Origin: Segatella copri
Lineage (GTDB): Bacteria > Bacteroidota > Bacteroidia > Bacteroidales > Bacteroidaceae
Direction of reading: 5' to 3'
Assembly (NCBI RefSeq): GCF_009495355.1
Contig: NZ_VZAD01000040.1
Coordinates: forward strand, 20,050 to 84,049
Length of the DNA: 64,000 nt
Shown here: positions 27,944 through 37,188 of the stretch, piece after piece
Numbering within the stretch: the stretch's first letter is position 1
Layout: each line of letters begins with the position of its first letter
Translations under genes and position numbers: made by a program
The notes under the pieces: model-generated
Told to the model about the DNA's origin: nothing
What the model saw: the letters and a program-made list of their open reading frames with translations, nothing else
The model's database searches: none

Positions 27944-28798
27944 TTACTTATCCTCTGGAGCCTTGTCGATGAGATCCATGAACTGGTCGAGCTTAGGAGT
28001 GATGATGATCTGAGTGCGACGGTTGCGCATCTTGCCCACCTCTGTATCGTTGGTTGTCACAGGGTTGTACTCACCACGGCCACCTGCTGTGAGGCGCTTA
28101 GGAGATACACCGAAGTGCTCCTGCAGATACTGTACTACAGATGAAGCACGCAGAGCTGAGAGGTCCCAGTTGTTGCGGATGTTCTTCATCTTAGGACTTG
28201 TGGTGCTTACAGGTACATTATCGGTATTACCCTCTACCAATACATCGTAGTCCTTATAGTCCATGATGATCTTGGCAATCTTGCTCAGAGTCTCCTGTGC
28301 GCGGCTGTTTACCTCATAGCTTCCACTCTGATAGAGCATATTGTCGGCCAAAGAGATGTAAACCACACCCTTGAGTACCTGTACGTCTACTTCCTTCAAC
28401 TCTTCCTTGCTCAATGAGCGGGTCAGGTTGTTGGTAAGCACCATGTTGAGTGAGTCGCTCTTGCTCTTCACCTCTACCAAGTGACGGATGTACTGGTTAG
28501 ACTCGTTAATCTGGTCAACGAGCTTCTCGATGCTGATATTGTTCTGGTTGGCGTTGTTCAAACTCTTGTCGAGAGCTGTCTGCATAGAAGAATAGTCCTT
28601 CTTCATCTGTGCGAGCTGATCCTCGAGAGTAGTAACGCGAGCCTGTGATGCAGCGAGTTGCTCCTTGGCTGCCTGATAATTACCGGTCAGTTCCTTATTC
28701 TCGGTCTGACAATTCTGTAACTCTTTTTTGCTGGCGCAGCTTGTTGCAAGCAGAGCGCCTGCCATTGCGATAATCGCTAAAGTCTTTGTCTGTTTCAT
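27944..28798 (-). CDS. OmpA-family peptidoglycan-binding lipoprotein
   Basis: A 284-residue envelope protein. I use the ATG at 28798: MKQTKTLAIIAMAGALLATSC gives a clean lipoprotein signal, while the longer frame up to 28864 is spoiled by charged residues before it. Residues ~30-110 form a coiled coil (ENKELTGNYQAAKEQLAASQARVTTLEDQLAQMKKDY). The C-terminal OmpA-like domain has VLVEGNTDNVPVS, NNWDLSALRASSVVQYL and GGRGEYNPVTTNDTEVGKMRNRRTQIII, which hold the peptidoglycan-binding Asp and Arg residues. It likely tethers the outer membrane to the cell wall. A -7 box TAACTTTG is at 28889-28896. It is a single-gene unit. Confidence 0.93.
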   Translation of the reverse strand: MKQTKTLAIIAMAGALLATSCASKKELQNCQTENKELTGNYQAAKEQLAASQARVTTLEDQLAQMKKDYSSMQTALDKSLNNANQNNISIEKLVDQINESNQYIRHLVEVKSKSDSLNMVLTNNLTRSLSKEELKEVDVQVLKGVVYISLADNMLYQSGSYEVNSRAQETLSKIAKIIMDYKDYDVLVEGNTDNVPVSTTSPKMKNIRNNWDLSALRASSVVQYLQEHFGVSPKRLTAGGRGEYNPVTTNDTEVGKMRNRRTQIIITPKLDQFMDLIDKAPEDK

Positions 28799-29034
28799 AT
28801 TCTTCTCGTTTATTTTTTGCTTAGTTGATAAAATTAAGTTTTTGTAAAGGGTCTTCCTAAACATTAATTACATGCTTCTTTCATTATGCAAAGTTATGAA
28901 TAAGACTGGAATAAAAGCCTTTTGTCAAATCCATTTATGGAATTTTAACCACCTTTGAGCCTTTTCTTCTCATTTTTAACGATTTAACACGAATTATGGT
29001 CCCTTCTTCATTCACTTTTTCTATCGACAGAAGG

Positions 29035-29160
29035 CTTCATAGAAGACTCATCCCGGTCATAATAGACGGCAAGGCCTGGTCGTAATAGATGACCGATGCC
29101 GGTCATAATAGATGACCGATATCGGCCATCATAGAGACTCCGGCCTGGCCGTCTATGAAG
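29035..29160. repeat. Array of palindromic repeats upstream of purL
   Basis: Near-tandem units of ~23 bp, each a dyad of the form GGTCAT-AATAG-ATGACC, are seen around 29055-29120 with degenerate copies on both sides (TCATAATAGACGG, GGCCATCATAGAG). The whole block is bounded by CTTCATAG (29035-29042) and its reverse complement CTATGAAG (29153-29160), with inner GGCAAGGCC / GGCCTGGCC parts. It occupies the middle of the 534-bp gap between the OmpA-like gene (leftward) and purL (rightward), with each gene's promoter outside it. Confidence 0.75.
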
Positions 29161-29256
29161 ACTGACTACATCCTGCAGAAAAAGAGCGCTGTACATCAAA
29201 AACAGGGCAGAAGAAATGCGAAAGTTTGATAAAAAACAAAAAAAACGAGCTTTCTC

Positions 29257-29287
29257 TTTGTTATCTCTCCTTTTTACACTAACTTTG
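29257..29287 (+). promoter_or_regulatory. purL promoter
   Basis: TTTG at 29257-29260, exactly 19 bp, TAACTTTG at 29280-29287: a textbook Bacteroidetes promoter. It shows that the first in-frame ATG (29216) lies upstream of transcription, and fixes the start at 29333. Confidence 0.85.
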
Positions 29288-29332
29288 CAGTCGAAAAGAA
29301 ATACATTAACAATAAAAAGAGAAAAACTAAGT

Positions 29333-32300
29333 ATGATTCTTTTTTTCAGAACTCCATCCAAGAGTGTGATAGCGACCGAGATTGACCACAAACCATCTCA
29401 GGACGAGATCAATGAACTTTGTTGGCTTTATGGTGACGCAACATTAGAGGACGCCCAGCAGTTGCAGGGCTTCTATGTGGGTCCACGCCGTGAAATGATT
29501 ACTCCCTGGAGTACGAATGCCGTTGAGATAACTCAGAACATGAGTCTTAACGGCATTTCGCGTATTGAGGAGTACTTCCCCGTAGAAAGCGAGGACGCTG
29601 AGCACGACCCTATGCTGCAGCGCATGTACAACGGAATAGACCAGAATGTGTTCACCGTCAACCATGAGCCTGAACCCATCAAGTACGTAGACGACCTCGA
29701 GAAGTACAACGAAGAGGAAGGCTTGGCTCTCAGCGAGGACGAGATGGCTTATCTCCACAAGTTGGAGAAAGAGAACGGACGTCCTCTTACCGACAGCGAA
29801 ATCTTTGGCTTTGCACAGATCAACTCTGAGCACTGCCGCCACAAGATCTTCGGCGGACAGTTTATCATCGACGGCAAGGAGATGGAGTCTTCTCTTTTCA
29901 ATATGATCAAGAAGACCACCAACGAGAACCCCAATAAGATTCTCTCTGCCTACAAGGACAACGTGGCCTTCTCGCAGGGTCCTGTCATCGAGCAGTTTGC
30001 TCCTGCCGACCAGACCACCAGCGACTTCTTCCAGGTGAAGGATATCGAGAGTGTCATCTCGCTGAAGGCCGAGACTCACAACTTCCCTACTACTGTAGAG
30101 CCTTTCAACGGTGCTGCTACCGGTACTGGCGGTGAAATCCGCGACCGTATGGGTGGTGGTGTAGGCTCATGGCCTATCGCAGGTACTGCCTGCTACATGA
30201 CTGCTTATCCTCGTCTGAAGGACGACAACGGCAAGAGCGATGTAGAGCGCGACTGGGAAGACATCATGCCAGTGCGCAAATGGCTCTATCAGACTCCAGA
30301 GCAGATCCTTATCAAGGCATCTAACGGTGCTTCCGACTTCGGTAACAAGTTCGGTCAGCCTCTTATCACCGGTTCTGTGCTCACCTTCGAGCACGAGGAG
30401 AATGGTGAGAAGTATGCTTATGACAAGGTTATCATGCTTGCTGGTGGTGTAGGCTACGGCAAGAAGCGTGATTACAAGAAGGGAGAGCCACAGAAGGGCA
30501 ACAAGGTGGTCGTTGTAGGTGGCGACAACTATCGCATCGGTCTCGGTGGCGGTTCTGTTTCTTCTGTAGATACAGGCCGCTACAGCAACGGTATCGAGTT
30601 GAATGCGGTTCAGCGTGCCAACCCTGAGATGCAGAAGCGTGCTTACAACTTGGTTCGTGCACTCGTTGAGAACGACGAGAACCCTGTAGTCAGCATCCAC
30701 GACCACGGTTCTGCAGGTCACTTGAACTGTCTCTCTGAGTTGGTAGAAGAATGCGGTGGCGAAATCGATATGTCTAAGTTGCCTATCGGTGACAAGACTT
30801 TGAGCGCCAAGGAAATCATCGCCAACGAGAGCCAGGAGCGCATGGGCTTACTCATCGACGAAAAATATATCAGCGAGGTTCAGAAGATTGCCGACCGCGA
30901 GCGTGCTCCTATGTACGTGGTAGGCGAGACTACTGGCGATGCTCACTTCAGCTTTAAGCAGGCTGACGGCGTGAAGCCATTCGACCTCGATGTAGCTCAG
31001 ATGTTCGGTCATACTCCTAAGACTGTAATGGTCGACGAGACCGTAGAGCGCAAATATGAGGATGTAACTTATTCTGCCGACAACCTCGACGAATACTTGC
31101 AGCGTGTTCTCCAGATGGAGGCTGTGGCTTGTAAGGACTGGTTGACCAACAAGGTGGACCGCTCCGTAACGGGTAAGATTGCACGTCAGCAGTGCCAGGG
31201 TCAGATTCAGTTGCCACTCTCCGATTGTGGTGTCGTAGCACTCGACTACCGTGGCGAGAAGGGTATCGTAACTGCTATGGGTCATGCACCTCAGGCAGGT
31301 CTTGCAGATCCTAAGGCAGGTTCTGTACTCTCTGTAGCAGAGTCATTGACCAATATCGTTTGGGCTCCATTGGCAGATGGTATGGACAGCATCAGCCTCT
31401 CTGCCAACTGGATGTGGCCTTGCCGCAGCCAGAAGGGTGAGGATGCTCGTTTGTACGAGGGCGTGAAGGCATTGTCAGACTTCTGCTGCGCCATCCACGT
31501 GAACGTACCAACAGGTAAGGACTCGCTCTCATTGACCCAGCAGTATCCTAACGGCGAGAAGATCATCGCTCCTGGTACCGTTATCGTAAGTGCTGGTGGT
31601 GAGGTTTCAGATGTCAAGAAGGTGGTTAGTCCGGTTCTCGTCAACGACAAGAACTCAAGCCTCTATCACATCGACTTCAGCTTCGACGAGCAGCGCCTCG
31701 GTGGTTCTGCCTTCGCTCAGAGCTTGGGCAAGGTGGGCAGCGATGTTCCTACCGTGAAGAACCCTGAGTACTTCGTTGACTGCTTCAATGCCGTACAGGA
31801 ACTCATCAACCGCGGTTGGGTAATGGCAGGTCACGATATCAGCGCCGGTGGTTTGATTACCACTCTCCTCGAGATGACATTCGCCAACGTAGAGGGCGGT
31901 ATGAAGATCAACCTCCATGACATAGCCGACAAAGACATCATCAAGACTCTCTTCGCAGAGAACCCAGGTGTTGTCATCCAGGTAAGCGATGCTCATAAAG
32001 ATGAACTCAAGGCATTCCTCGAGGACAATGGCATCGGCTATGCCAAGATTGGTTATCCAGCTCCAGAGCTCCGCAAGATCATCATCAAGAAGGATGGCTT
32101 CGAGCACGAATTCGATATTGACGCCCTGCGCGACAACTGGTACAAGACTTCTTACCTCCTCGACCGCAAGCAGAGCATGAACGGCATGGCTAAGAAGCGC
32201 TACACCAACTATAAGAAGCAGCCTATTGAGATGAACTTCGGTTATGGTTTCAAGGGCACACTCTCCAGCTATGGTCTCGATGCCAACCGCCGCAAGCCAT

Positions 32301-33064
32301 CTGGTATCAAGGCGGCAATCATTCGTGAGAAGGGAACCAATGGTGAGCGCGAAATGGCTTACTCTATGTACCTCGCTGGCTTCGACGTGAAGGACGTGAT
32401 GATGACCGACCTTATCAGTGGTCGTGAAACTTTGGAGGATGTGAACTTCATCGTATTCTGCGGTGGTTTCTCTAACTCCGACGTTCTCGGTTCTGCCAAG
32501 GGTTGGGCTGGTGCATTCCTCTACAATCCTAAGGCTAAGGAGGCACTCGACAAGTTCTATGCCCGTGAGGACACTCTTTCACTCGGCATCTGTAACGGTT
32601 GCCAGCTGATGGTAGAACTCAACCTCATCAATCCTGAGCACAAGCATCGCTCACACCTCTGCCACAATACCAGCAAGAAGTTTGAGAGCACATTCCTGGG
32701 TTTGACAATTCCTCAGAACGACAGTGTGATGTTCGGTAGCCTGAGCGGTGACAAGCTCGGTATCTGGGTAGCTCACGGCGAGGGTCGTTTCTACCTTCCT
32801 GAGCCAGAGGATCACTACAATGTGATTGCGAAGTACAACTATGCTGAGTATCCTGGCAATCCTAACGGCAGTGACTACAACGTGGCAGGTATCTGCTCAG
32901 CAGATGGTCGCCACCTGGCAATGATGCCACACTTGGAGCGTGCCATCTTCCCATGGCAGAACGCCTGGTATCCGGCCGACCGTCGCAACGACGAGGTAAC
33001 TCCTTGGATTGAGGCATTCGTCAATGCACGCCAGTGGATTGAAGAAAGAACTTTGAAAAAGTAA
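29333..33064 (+). CDS. purL: Phosphoribosylformylglycinamidine synthase (single-chain PurL)
   Basis: A 1243-residue purine-biosynthesis enzyme that converts FGAR to FGAM using glutamine and ATP. The start is the ATG at 29333 (MILFFRTPSKSVIATEID), 46 bp after the promoter's -7 box. Landmarks: FAQINSEHCRHKIFGGQF, ETHNFPTTVEPFNGAATGTGGEIRDRMG, GLGGGSVSSVDTG, SIHDHGSAGHLNCLSELVEE, AGHDISAGGLITTLLEM, and a C-terminal glutaminase domain with the nucleophile cysteine in LSLGICNGCQLM, then HLERAIFPWQNAWYP near the end. The large form fused to its glutaminase replaces separate PurS/L/Q. Codon use looks highly biased, as for a well-expressed gene. Confidence 0.97.
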   Translation: MILFFRTPSKSVIATEIDHKPSQDEINELCWLYGDATLEDAQQLQGFYVGPRREMITPWSTNAVEITQNMSLNGISRIEEYFPVESEDAEHDPMLQRMYNGIDQNVFTVNHEPEPIKYVDDLEKYNEEEGLALSEDEMAYLHKLEKENGRPLTDSEIFGFAQINSEHCRHKIFGGQFIIDGKEMESSLFNMIKKTTNENPNKILSAYKDNVAFSQGPVIEQFAPADQTTSDFFQVKDIESVISLKAETHNFPTTVEPFNGAATGTGGEIRDRMGGGVGSWPIAGTACYMTAYPRLKDDNGKSDVERDWEDIMPVRKWLYQTPEQILIKASNGASDFGNKFGQPLITGSVLTFEHEENGEKYAYDKVIMLAGGVGYGKKRDYKKGEPQKGNKVVVVGGDNYRIGLGGGSVSSVDTGRYSNGIELNAVQRANPEMQKRAYNLVRALVENDENPVVSIHDHGSAGHLNCLSELVEECGGEIDMSKLPIGDKTLSAKEIIANESQERMGLLIDEKYISEVQKIADRERAPMYVVGETTGDAHFSFKQADGVKPFDLDVAQMFGHTPKTVMVDETVERKYEDVTYSADNLDEYLQRVLQMEAVACKDWLTNKVDRSVTGKIARQQCQGQIQLPLSDCGVVALDYRGEKGIVTAMGHAPQAGLADPKAGSVLSVAESLTNIVWAPLADGMDSISLSANWMWPCRSQKGEDARLYEGVKALSDFCCAIHVNVPTGKDSLSLTQQYPNGEKIIAPGTVIVSAGGEVSDVKKVVSPVLVNDKNSSLYHIDFSFDEQRLGGSAFAQSLGKVGSDVPTVKNPEYFVDCFNAVQELINRGWVMAGHDISAGGLITTLLEMTFANVEGGMKINLHDIADKDIIKTLFAENPGVVIQVSDAHKDELKAFLEDNGIGYAKIGYPAPELRKIIIKKDGFEHEFDIDALRDNWYKTSYLLDRKQSMNGMAKKRYTNYKKQPIEMNFGYGFKGTLSSYGLDANRRKPSGIKAAIIREKGTNGEREMAYSMYLAGFDVKDVMMTDLISGRETLEDVNFIVFCGGFSNSDVLGSAKGWAGAFLYNPKAKEALDKFYAREDTLSLGICNGCQLMVELNLINPEHKHRSHLCHNTSKKFESTFLGLTIPQNDSVMFGSLSGDKLGIWVAHGEGRFYLPEPEDHYNVIAKYNYAEYPGNPNGSDYNVAGICSADGRHLAMMPHLERAIFPWQNAWYPADRRNDEVTPWIEAFVNARQWIEERTLKK

Positions 33065-33091
33065 AAAGGTAAAAAAGTAAAAAGGTAAAAA

Positions 33092-33643
33092 ATGAATAAT
33101 AGCGTAAGTTATCTTACATTATTCAAAACATTTACGAAGATTGGCATAGTCACCTTTGGGGGTGGCTATGCCATGATTCCTATTATAGAATCCGAAGTCG
33201 TTGACAAGCATCATTGGATGACGAAGGAAGAGTTTCTCGATGCCATCGCTGTGACACAGACTTGTCCGGGAGCCCTGGCCATCAACATGAGTTCCATGCT
33301 TGGATATAAGTTGGCAAAATCTCCAGGAGCCATCATCTGCACTCTCGGAGCCTCACTTCCCTCTTTCCTCATCATATTGGCCATCGCCATGTTCTTCCAT
33401 CAGTTCGAGGACAATAAGGTTGTGGCAGCTATGTTTGCCGGCATTCGTCCTGCAGTCGTTGCCCTGATAGCCGTCCCTACATTCTCACTTGCCAAGAGTG
33501 CACACATCACTTTTGCCAACTGCTGGATTCCCATTCTGTCTGCCATGCTTATCTGGCTTCTGCACGTCAACCCCATCTGGGTCATCATTTCCGCAGCCGC
33601 AGCTGGCTACATTTACGGCAAGTTCATACTGCCTACAGAATGA
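33092..33643 (+). CDS. Chromate transporter family, first half-size subunit
   Basis: A 183-residue inner membrane protein of the CHR family, with KIGIVTFGGGYAMIPIIESEVV at the N-terminus and ITQTCPGALAIN-like text (VTQTCPGALAINMSSMLGY), then about five further hydrophobic segments. Short CHR proteins are encoded as adjacent pairs that together make the full transporter; the partner is 33741-34313. It follows purL by 27 bp through an A-rich spacer made of repeated AAAAAGGT/AAAAAAGT units. Substrate could be chromate or another oxyanion; the family's natural role in gut anaerobes is unknown. Confidence 0.9.
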   Translation: MNNSVSYLTLFKTFTKIGIVTFGGGYAMIPIIESEVVDKHHWMTKEEFLDAIAVTQTCPGALAINMSSMLGYKLAKSPGAIICTLGASLPSFLIILAIAMFFHQFEDNKVVAAMFAGIRPAVVALIAVPTFSLAKSAHITFANCWIPILSAMLIWLLHVNPIWVIISAAAAGYIYGKFILPTE

Positions 33644-33740
33644 AGCCTCTGCTTATATATAATAAGGTGTAAGTCTTCAGAAAAGATGAATCTTCCAAGG
33701 TATAGATTTGTCTATTATCGATTCTTAATTATCTATTGAT

Positions 33741-34313
33741 ATGATTTTTCTTCAGCTTTTCCTCGTTTTTATCCAGATTGGCATCTTCGGTTTCGGAGGT
33801 GGCTACTCTATGATTTCCCTCATACAGGGACAAGTAGTAACACAATACCACTGGATGACGATGCAAGAGTTTACTGATGTCGTTGCCATTTCGCAGATGA
33901 CACCAGGTCCCATTGGCATCAATGCTGCTACTTATTGTGGCTATACTGCTGTACACAATGCAGGCTTGAGCGAATCAATGGCCATATTGGGAAGTGCAGT
34001 AGCTACATTTGCCTTGGTTCTTCCCTCTTTGATTTTGATGATTCTTATCAGCAAGATGCTGTACAAATATATGAACACCACAGCCATACAGAGCATTTTC
34101 ATTGGTCTTCGCCCCGCCATAGTTGGGCTCGTAGGAGCTGCAGCCCTGCTCTTGATGAACCAAGAAAACTTCTCATCTCCTGCCGACCCCTGGCGATTCT
34201 ATATCTCTATCGCGCTCTTCCTTGCCACCTTCTTTGGTGTCAAGTTTGTCGGCATCAACCCCATCCGCATGATATGCTACTCTGCTTTTGCCGGATTGCT
34301 GTTGCTGTATTAA
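33741..34313 (+). CDS. Chromate transporter family, second half-size subunit
   Basis: A 190-residue membrane protein with the same fold: FIQIGIFGFGGGYSMISLIQGQVV, MTPGPIGINAATYCGYTA, and several membrane segments (VATFALVLPSLILMILI, AIVGLVGAAALLLM, FAGLLLLY). It follows the first subunit by 97 bp and is not a frameshifted continuation of it: each has its own N-terminal FGGGY motif. The two should assemble in inverted topology. Confidence 0.9.
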   Translation: MIFLQLFLVFIQIGIFGFGGGYSMISLIQGQVVTQYHWMTMQEFTDVVAISQMTPGPIGINAATYCGYTAVHNAGLSESMAILGSAVATFALVLPSLILMILISKMLYKYMNTTAIQSIFIGLRPAIVGLVGAAALLLMNQENFSSPADPWRFYISIALFLATFFGVKFVGINPIRMICYSAFAGLLLLY

Positions 34314-34365
34314 CAGAGATTAAATTCTCCGAAACTGAACGAACATTCAATATATCTACGAAGGA

Positions 34366-34776
34366 ATGAAAAAACTATTATATTTTGCTGCAGTTGTAAT
34401 TGCTGCCACCGCATCTGTCTCAACAGCCACCAGCTGCAAGTTTGCCCCATCGCAGAATGATGGAGACACAGTGGCTGCCAGCGAATTCTATCCAGAAGAC
34501 ACTTCGGCACTTCATGCCAAAAAGATGGCACGAATAAAGGCTCAGAAGGCCATGACCGACAGTGTGGGAATATACTATATCGGAAGCGGATCTTCTAAGG
34601 AAAAACTACAATTGGTTTCCTATCCTTCAAGACGAGACACCTTTGAATACGGAAAGACTCGCCGCATCAAGGTTAAGGGTTGCGCTGATATCAACCACGT
34701 GGTACGTGTCGATTTCTATCTCCTCAATGGCAAAGACTCGCTCGTGAAAGCCGTCGAAGAAATCACACAGCAATAA
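34366..34776 (+). CDS. Small predicted lipoprotein, function unknown
   Basis: A 136-residue protein with N-terminal hydrophobic segment and lipobox (MKKLLYFAAVVIAATASVSTATSC, Cys24). The mature part starts acidic (SQNDGDTVAASEFYPEDTSAL), then a basic helix (HAKKMARIKAQKAMTD) and a mixed C-terminal domain (IKVKGCADINHVVRVDFYLLNGKDSLVKAVEEI) that may be a beta sandwich. No family is recognised. It starts 52 bp after the second CHR subunit and may be co-transcribed with it. Confidence 0.75.
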   Translation: MKKLLYFAAVVIAATASVSTATSCKFAPSQNDGDTVAASEFYPEDTSALHAKKMARIKAQKAMTDSVGIYYIGSGSSKEKLQLVSYPSRRDTFEYGKTRRIKVKGCADINHVVRVDFYLLNGKDSLVKAVEEITQQ

Positions 34777-34861
34777 CCATACCTCATTTTCAAAAACAAG
34801 CCCGTTTATTCCCAAATAAGTCTTCAAATATATTGTCAAGAACTGAAGTTTAGCATGTATG

Positions 34862-35052
34862 GAAGTTATAGAAGTTAAAGAAGTTATCACTTCACTCGGT
34901 CGTTAGAAGTTATAGCCAATAGCCTTTTGGATGTATACTTAGCTACAAAGCATATGGCTCTAACTTCTCTAACTTCTTTAAATTCTTTAACTTCCCCATC
35001 TACGAAAGTCGAGTCAAGAATAAGAGAAAGACAAGATTCTCTCATTCTTGAC
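34862..35052 (+). repeat. Dispersed intergenic repeat, copy A, with adjoining hairpin
   Basis: 34862-35013 carries GAAGTTATAGAAGTTAAAG at the left and TAACTTCTTTAAATTC with CTTCCCCAT...CGAAAGT at the right, so the ends are inverted repeats of GAAGTTA-type heptads. The same ~150-bp sequence occurs in opposite orientation at 46401-46553 with over 80% identity by eye. Just beyond it, 35013-35027 and 35038-35052 form a 15-bp stem (GTCAAGAATAAGAGA against its near-perfect complement). No coding content; located between two convergent genes. Confidence 0.8.
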
Positions 35053-35062
35053 AAAAAAGCGG

Positions 35063-35115
35063 TGCATTTTTACCTTTTACTCTTTTACCTTTTTTACCTT
35101 TTTACCTTTTTACCT
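35063..35115. repeat. TTTTACC heptamer-like tandem repeat
   Basis: Runs of TTTTACC and TTTTTACC repeat about six times just before the rmuC stop. The complementary text (AAAAAGGTAAAAAAGT) is repeated at 33057-33091 after purL, so the two tracts could pair or recombine. It lies in the 347-bp non-coding gap 34777-35123. Confidence 0.7.
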
Positions 35116-35123
35116 TTAAAAGG

Positions 35124-36599
35124 CTATTCGTCGGAGAGTTCTTTAATCTGCTTCTTAGGTGTAACACCCAGTTTCTTCAGACTCTCTACCCTTCTCATGA
35201 CATTACCAGCGCCATCATAAAGTTGCTTTTTAGCCTTGTCAAAGGTTCCAGACAGACGGGTTATCAAGTCGCCCACACCCATAAAGGTGTCCTCAAAACC
35301 TGCCACCTTATCATACAAGTCTGCTGCAGTCTTCACTATTTTCTCTACATTCTTGTTTTGACGGTCATACTGCCACAGGTTGTATGCCAACTGAAGAGCC
35401 ATCAGAAGATTGCTGGGCGAAATGATGATAATTTTCTTTTGATAAGCATAACGGCTAAGCTCAGGTTGCTGCTTCATGGCTGCAATATAGCTGGTTTCGT
35501 TGGGAATAAACATCAGAACAAAGCCAATGGCATCATCCACCAGCTTGGAATAGTCTTTTTCTGCCAGTTCGTCGATATGTCTGCGCACACTTGCCGCATG
35601 CAGTTTCATCAGCCGTTCGCGCTCGCCATCATCTTCTGCCGCTATGGCATCAGAATAGGCAGTAAGCGAAACCTTCGAGTCGATGACTACACTTCTGCCT
35701 TCTGGGAATCTTACGATGACATCAGGGCGGAAGTTCTTGCCCTCTTCATCCTTAGTGTTCTCCTGGATAAAGAACTCCTCGTCCTTTCGCAATCCACTGT
35801 TCTCGAGAATGGTTTCAAGCACCATCTCACCCCAGTCGCCCTGCATCTTACTATCTCCCTTCAGGGCACGAGTTAGATTAGCAGCATCCGAACCTATCTT
35901 CGAAGTCTGCTCCTTCAACAAAGAAACTGCTTGCTGCTGCTCCTGCTGAAAGAGTTTCATTGTAGCCTCAAAGGTGTTCTGCAGTTCTTTCTTGTTCACT
36001 TCGTTCTGAGTCTTGCTTTCCTCAACCGACTTTTTGAAGTCTGCAAACTGTTCCTTGATAGGCTTCAATAGTTCATCCATCTGCAGACGGTTGTTCTCCT
36101 GCAAAGCCGATTGCTTGGCAGCCAGTTGCTCTGCAGCCACTTTCTGATGTTCTGCATTCATGCGCTGCATGTCTTGCTTAAGCGTTTCCATCTTCTGCGC
36201 CCATTGCTGGTCGCTCTCGGCACGCAGTTTGGCAGCATACTGGCGTTCGCTCTCCATCTGTCCCTTCAGCGACTGCATCTCCGAAGCATGTGCTTCCCTC
36301 AATGCCTGCATCTCTTCGGCATGATGGGCTCTCTCATTCTTTAGGATAACATCATAATGTTCCTTCAGATTTTCTTTCTCCTTCTCTGCCTGCTTACATA
36401 ATACTTCTTTTTCCTTCTCTGCCTGCTGGCGCACCTGGTCGGTCAGGCTCTTAACCTGTTCCATCTCTGCCGCCAACACTTGAGCCTTTGCCACAAGCTG
36501 TGTTTTCTCCTCGCTTGCAGTTTTCGCAGCCATCAGCTTGCCAAGAAAGAAGCCTACGATGATGCCGATAATAATGGCTATGATAATGATGATTTCCAT
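35124..36599 (-). CDS. rmuC: DNA recombination protein RmuC
   Basis: A 491-residue protein limiting inversions at short inverted repeats. The N-terminus is a membrane anchor (MEIIIIIAIIIGIIVGFFLG), residues ~25-180 form a long coiled coil rich in Glu, Lys and Gln, and the C-terminal two thirds is the RmuC domain with ALKGDSKMQGDWGEMVLETILENSGLRKDEEF, FRPDVIVRFPEGRSVVIDSKVSLTAY and LEPHRH-free core FVLMFIPNETSYIAAM. The PD-(D/E)XK-like motif is D..VVIDSK. A -7 box TACCTTTG is at 36669-36676. It is a single-gene unit. Confidence 0.95.
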   Translation of the reverse strand: MEIIIIIAIIIGIIVGFFLGKLMAAKTASEEKTQLVAKAQVLAAEMEQVKSLTDQVRQQAEKEKEVLCKQAEKEKENLKEHYDVILKNERAHHAEEMQALREAHASEMQSLKGQMESERQYAAKLRAESDQQWAQKMETLKQDMQRMNAEHQKVAAEQLAAKQSALQENNRLQMDELLKPIKEQFADFKKSVEESKTQNEVNKKELQNTFEATMKLFQQEQQQAVSLLKEQTSKIGSDAANLTRALKGDSKMQGDWGEMVLETILENSGLRKDEEFFIQENTKDEEGKNFRPDVIVRFPEGRSVVIDSKVSLTAYSDAIAAEDDGERERLMKLHAASVRRHIDELAEKDYSKLVDDAIGFVLMFIPNETSYIAAMKQQPELSRYAYQKKIIIISPSNLLMALQLAYNLWQYDRQNKNVEKIVKTAADLYDKVAGFEDTFMGVGDLITRLSGTFDKAKKQLYDGAGNVMRRVESLKKLGVTPKKQIKELSDE

Positions 36600-36810
36600 T
36601 GTTTTGTTTATTTCTTGCGTTTACTCGATTCAACATATAAGGACTCTCATCCCTACAATTACCAGACGCAAAGGTACACTTTTTCTGACGAATATCCAAG
36701 CCCCCATCTTTTTTTTAACCAAGAAATGCCATAGCAACCGTTTTAAAGTCAAATGCACGACTGTTTCACTACAGCCGTGCATTCTATAAGTTTTCACATA
36801 CAAATGTTAA

Positions 36811-37008
36811 CTAAAAATTAAACAAATTATTTTTCAACAAATCTCAGAGGTGTACGGCAAGCGTATCGGTGACCGATTGAAAGAGACAACCGAGATTGTC
36901 CCTCTCTTGAATGGCTCATACAGAGGCTAAAAAACAATAATTGTTCATAAATGTCAAGCCAATGCTCAATGCGCACCTCACATAAGATGCACAAAGAGCA
37001 CTGGCTTT
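36811..37008 (+). pseudogene. 3' tail of a lost gene plus its terminator
   Basis: In the 589-bp gap between rmuC and fic, 36850-36929 reads as a protein-like tail (VYGKRIGDRLKETTEIVPLL then NGSYRG and a stop) with no start region; the frame is open only from 36811. It is followed at 36956-37008 by a hairpin pairing AAGCCAATGCTC with GAGCACTGGCTT and ending in TTTTA, which looks like a rho-independent terminator. Together they look like the last codons and terminator of a gene removed by deletion. The parent gene is not recognised. The remaining 37010-37188 shows only short direct and inverted repeats. Confidence 0.35.
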
Positions 37009-37188
37009 TACTTTTCCAGCGAGCTATCTCGATGCCGCTAAAACAACGATTTTAAAAATCGGTAAGCCTAATTACCGGTTTTTGAAAACCGCATCAGGCT
37101 GCCACTCCAAAAGGAGTTCTTGTACAAGTCAAGCATCCTCGGAGTTCCTCGGCTGAGCACCTTCGGGGAGCAAGCTCTGGCAGATTTT

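Noticed and set aside
29216..29332. A 39-residue N-terminal extension of PurL
   Set aside because: The consensus promoter at 29257-29287 lies inside it, so it is not transcribed with the gene; it is also basic and unlike PurL.
33092..34313. The two chromate transporter genes as one broken gene
   Set aside because: Each has its own start and the N-terminal FGGGY motif, as in known paired half-size CHR proteins.
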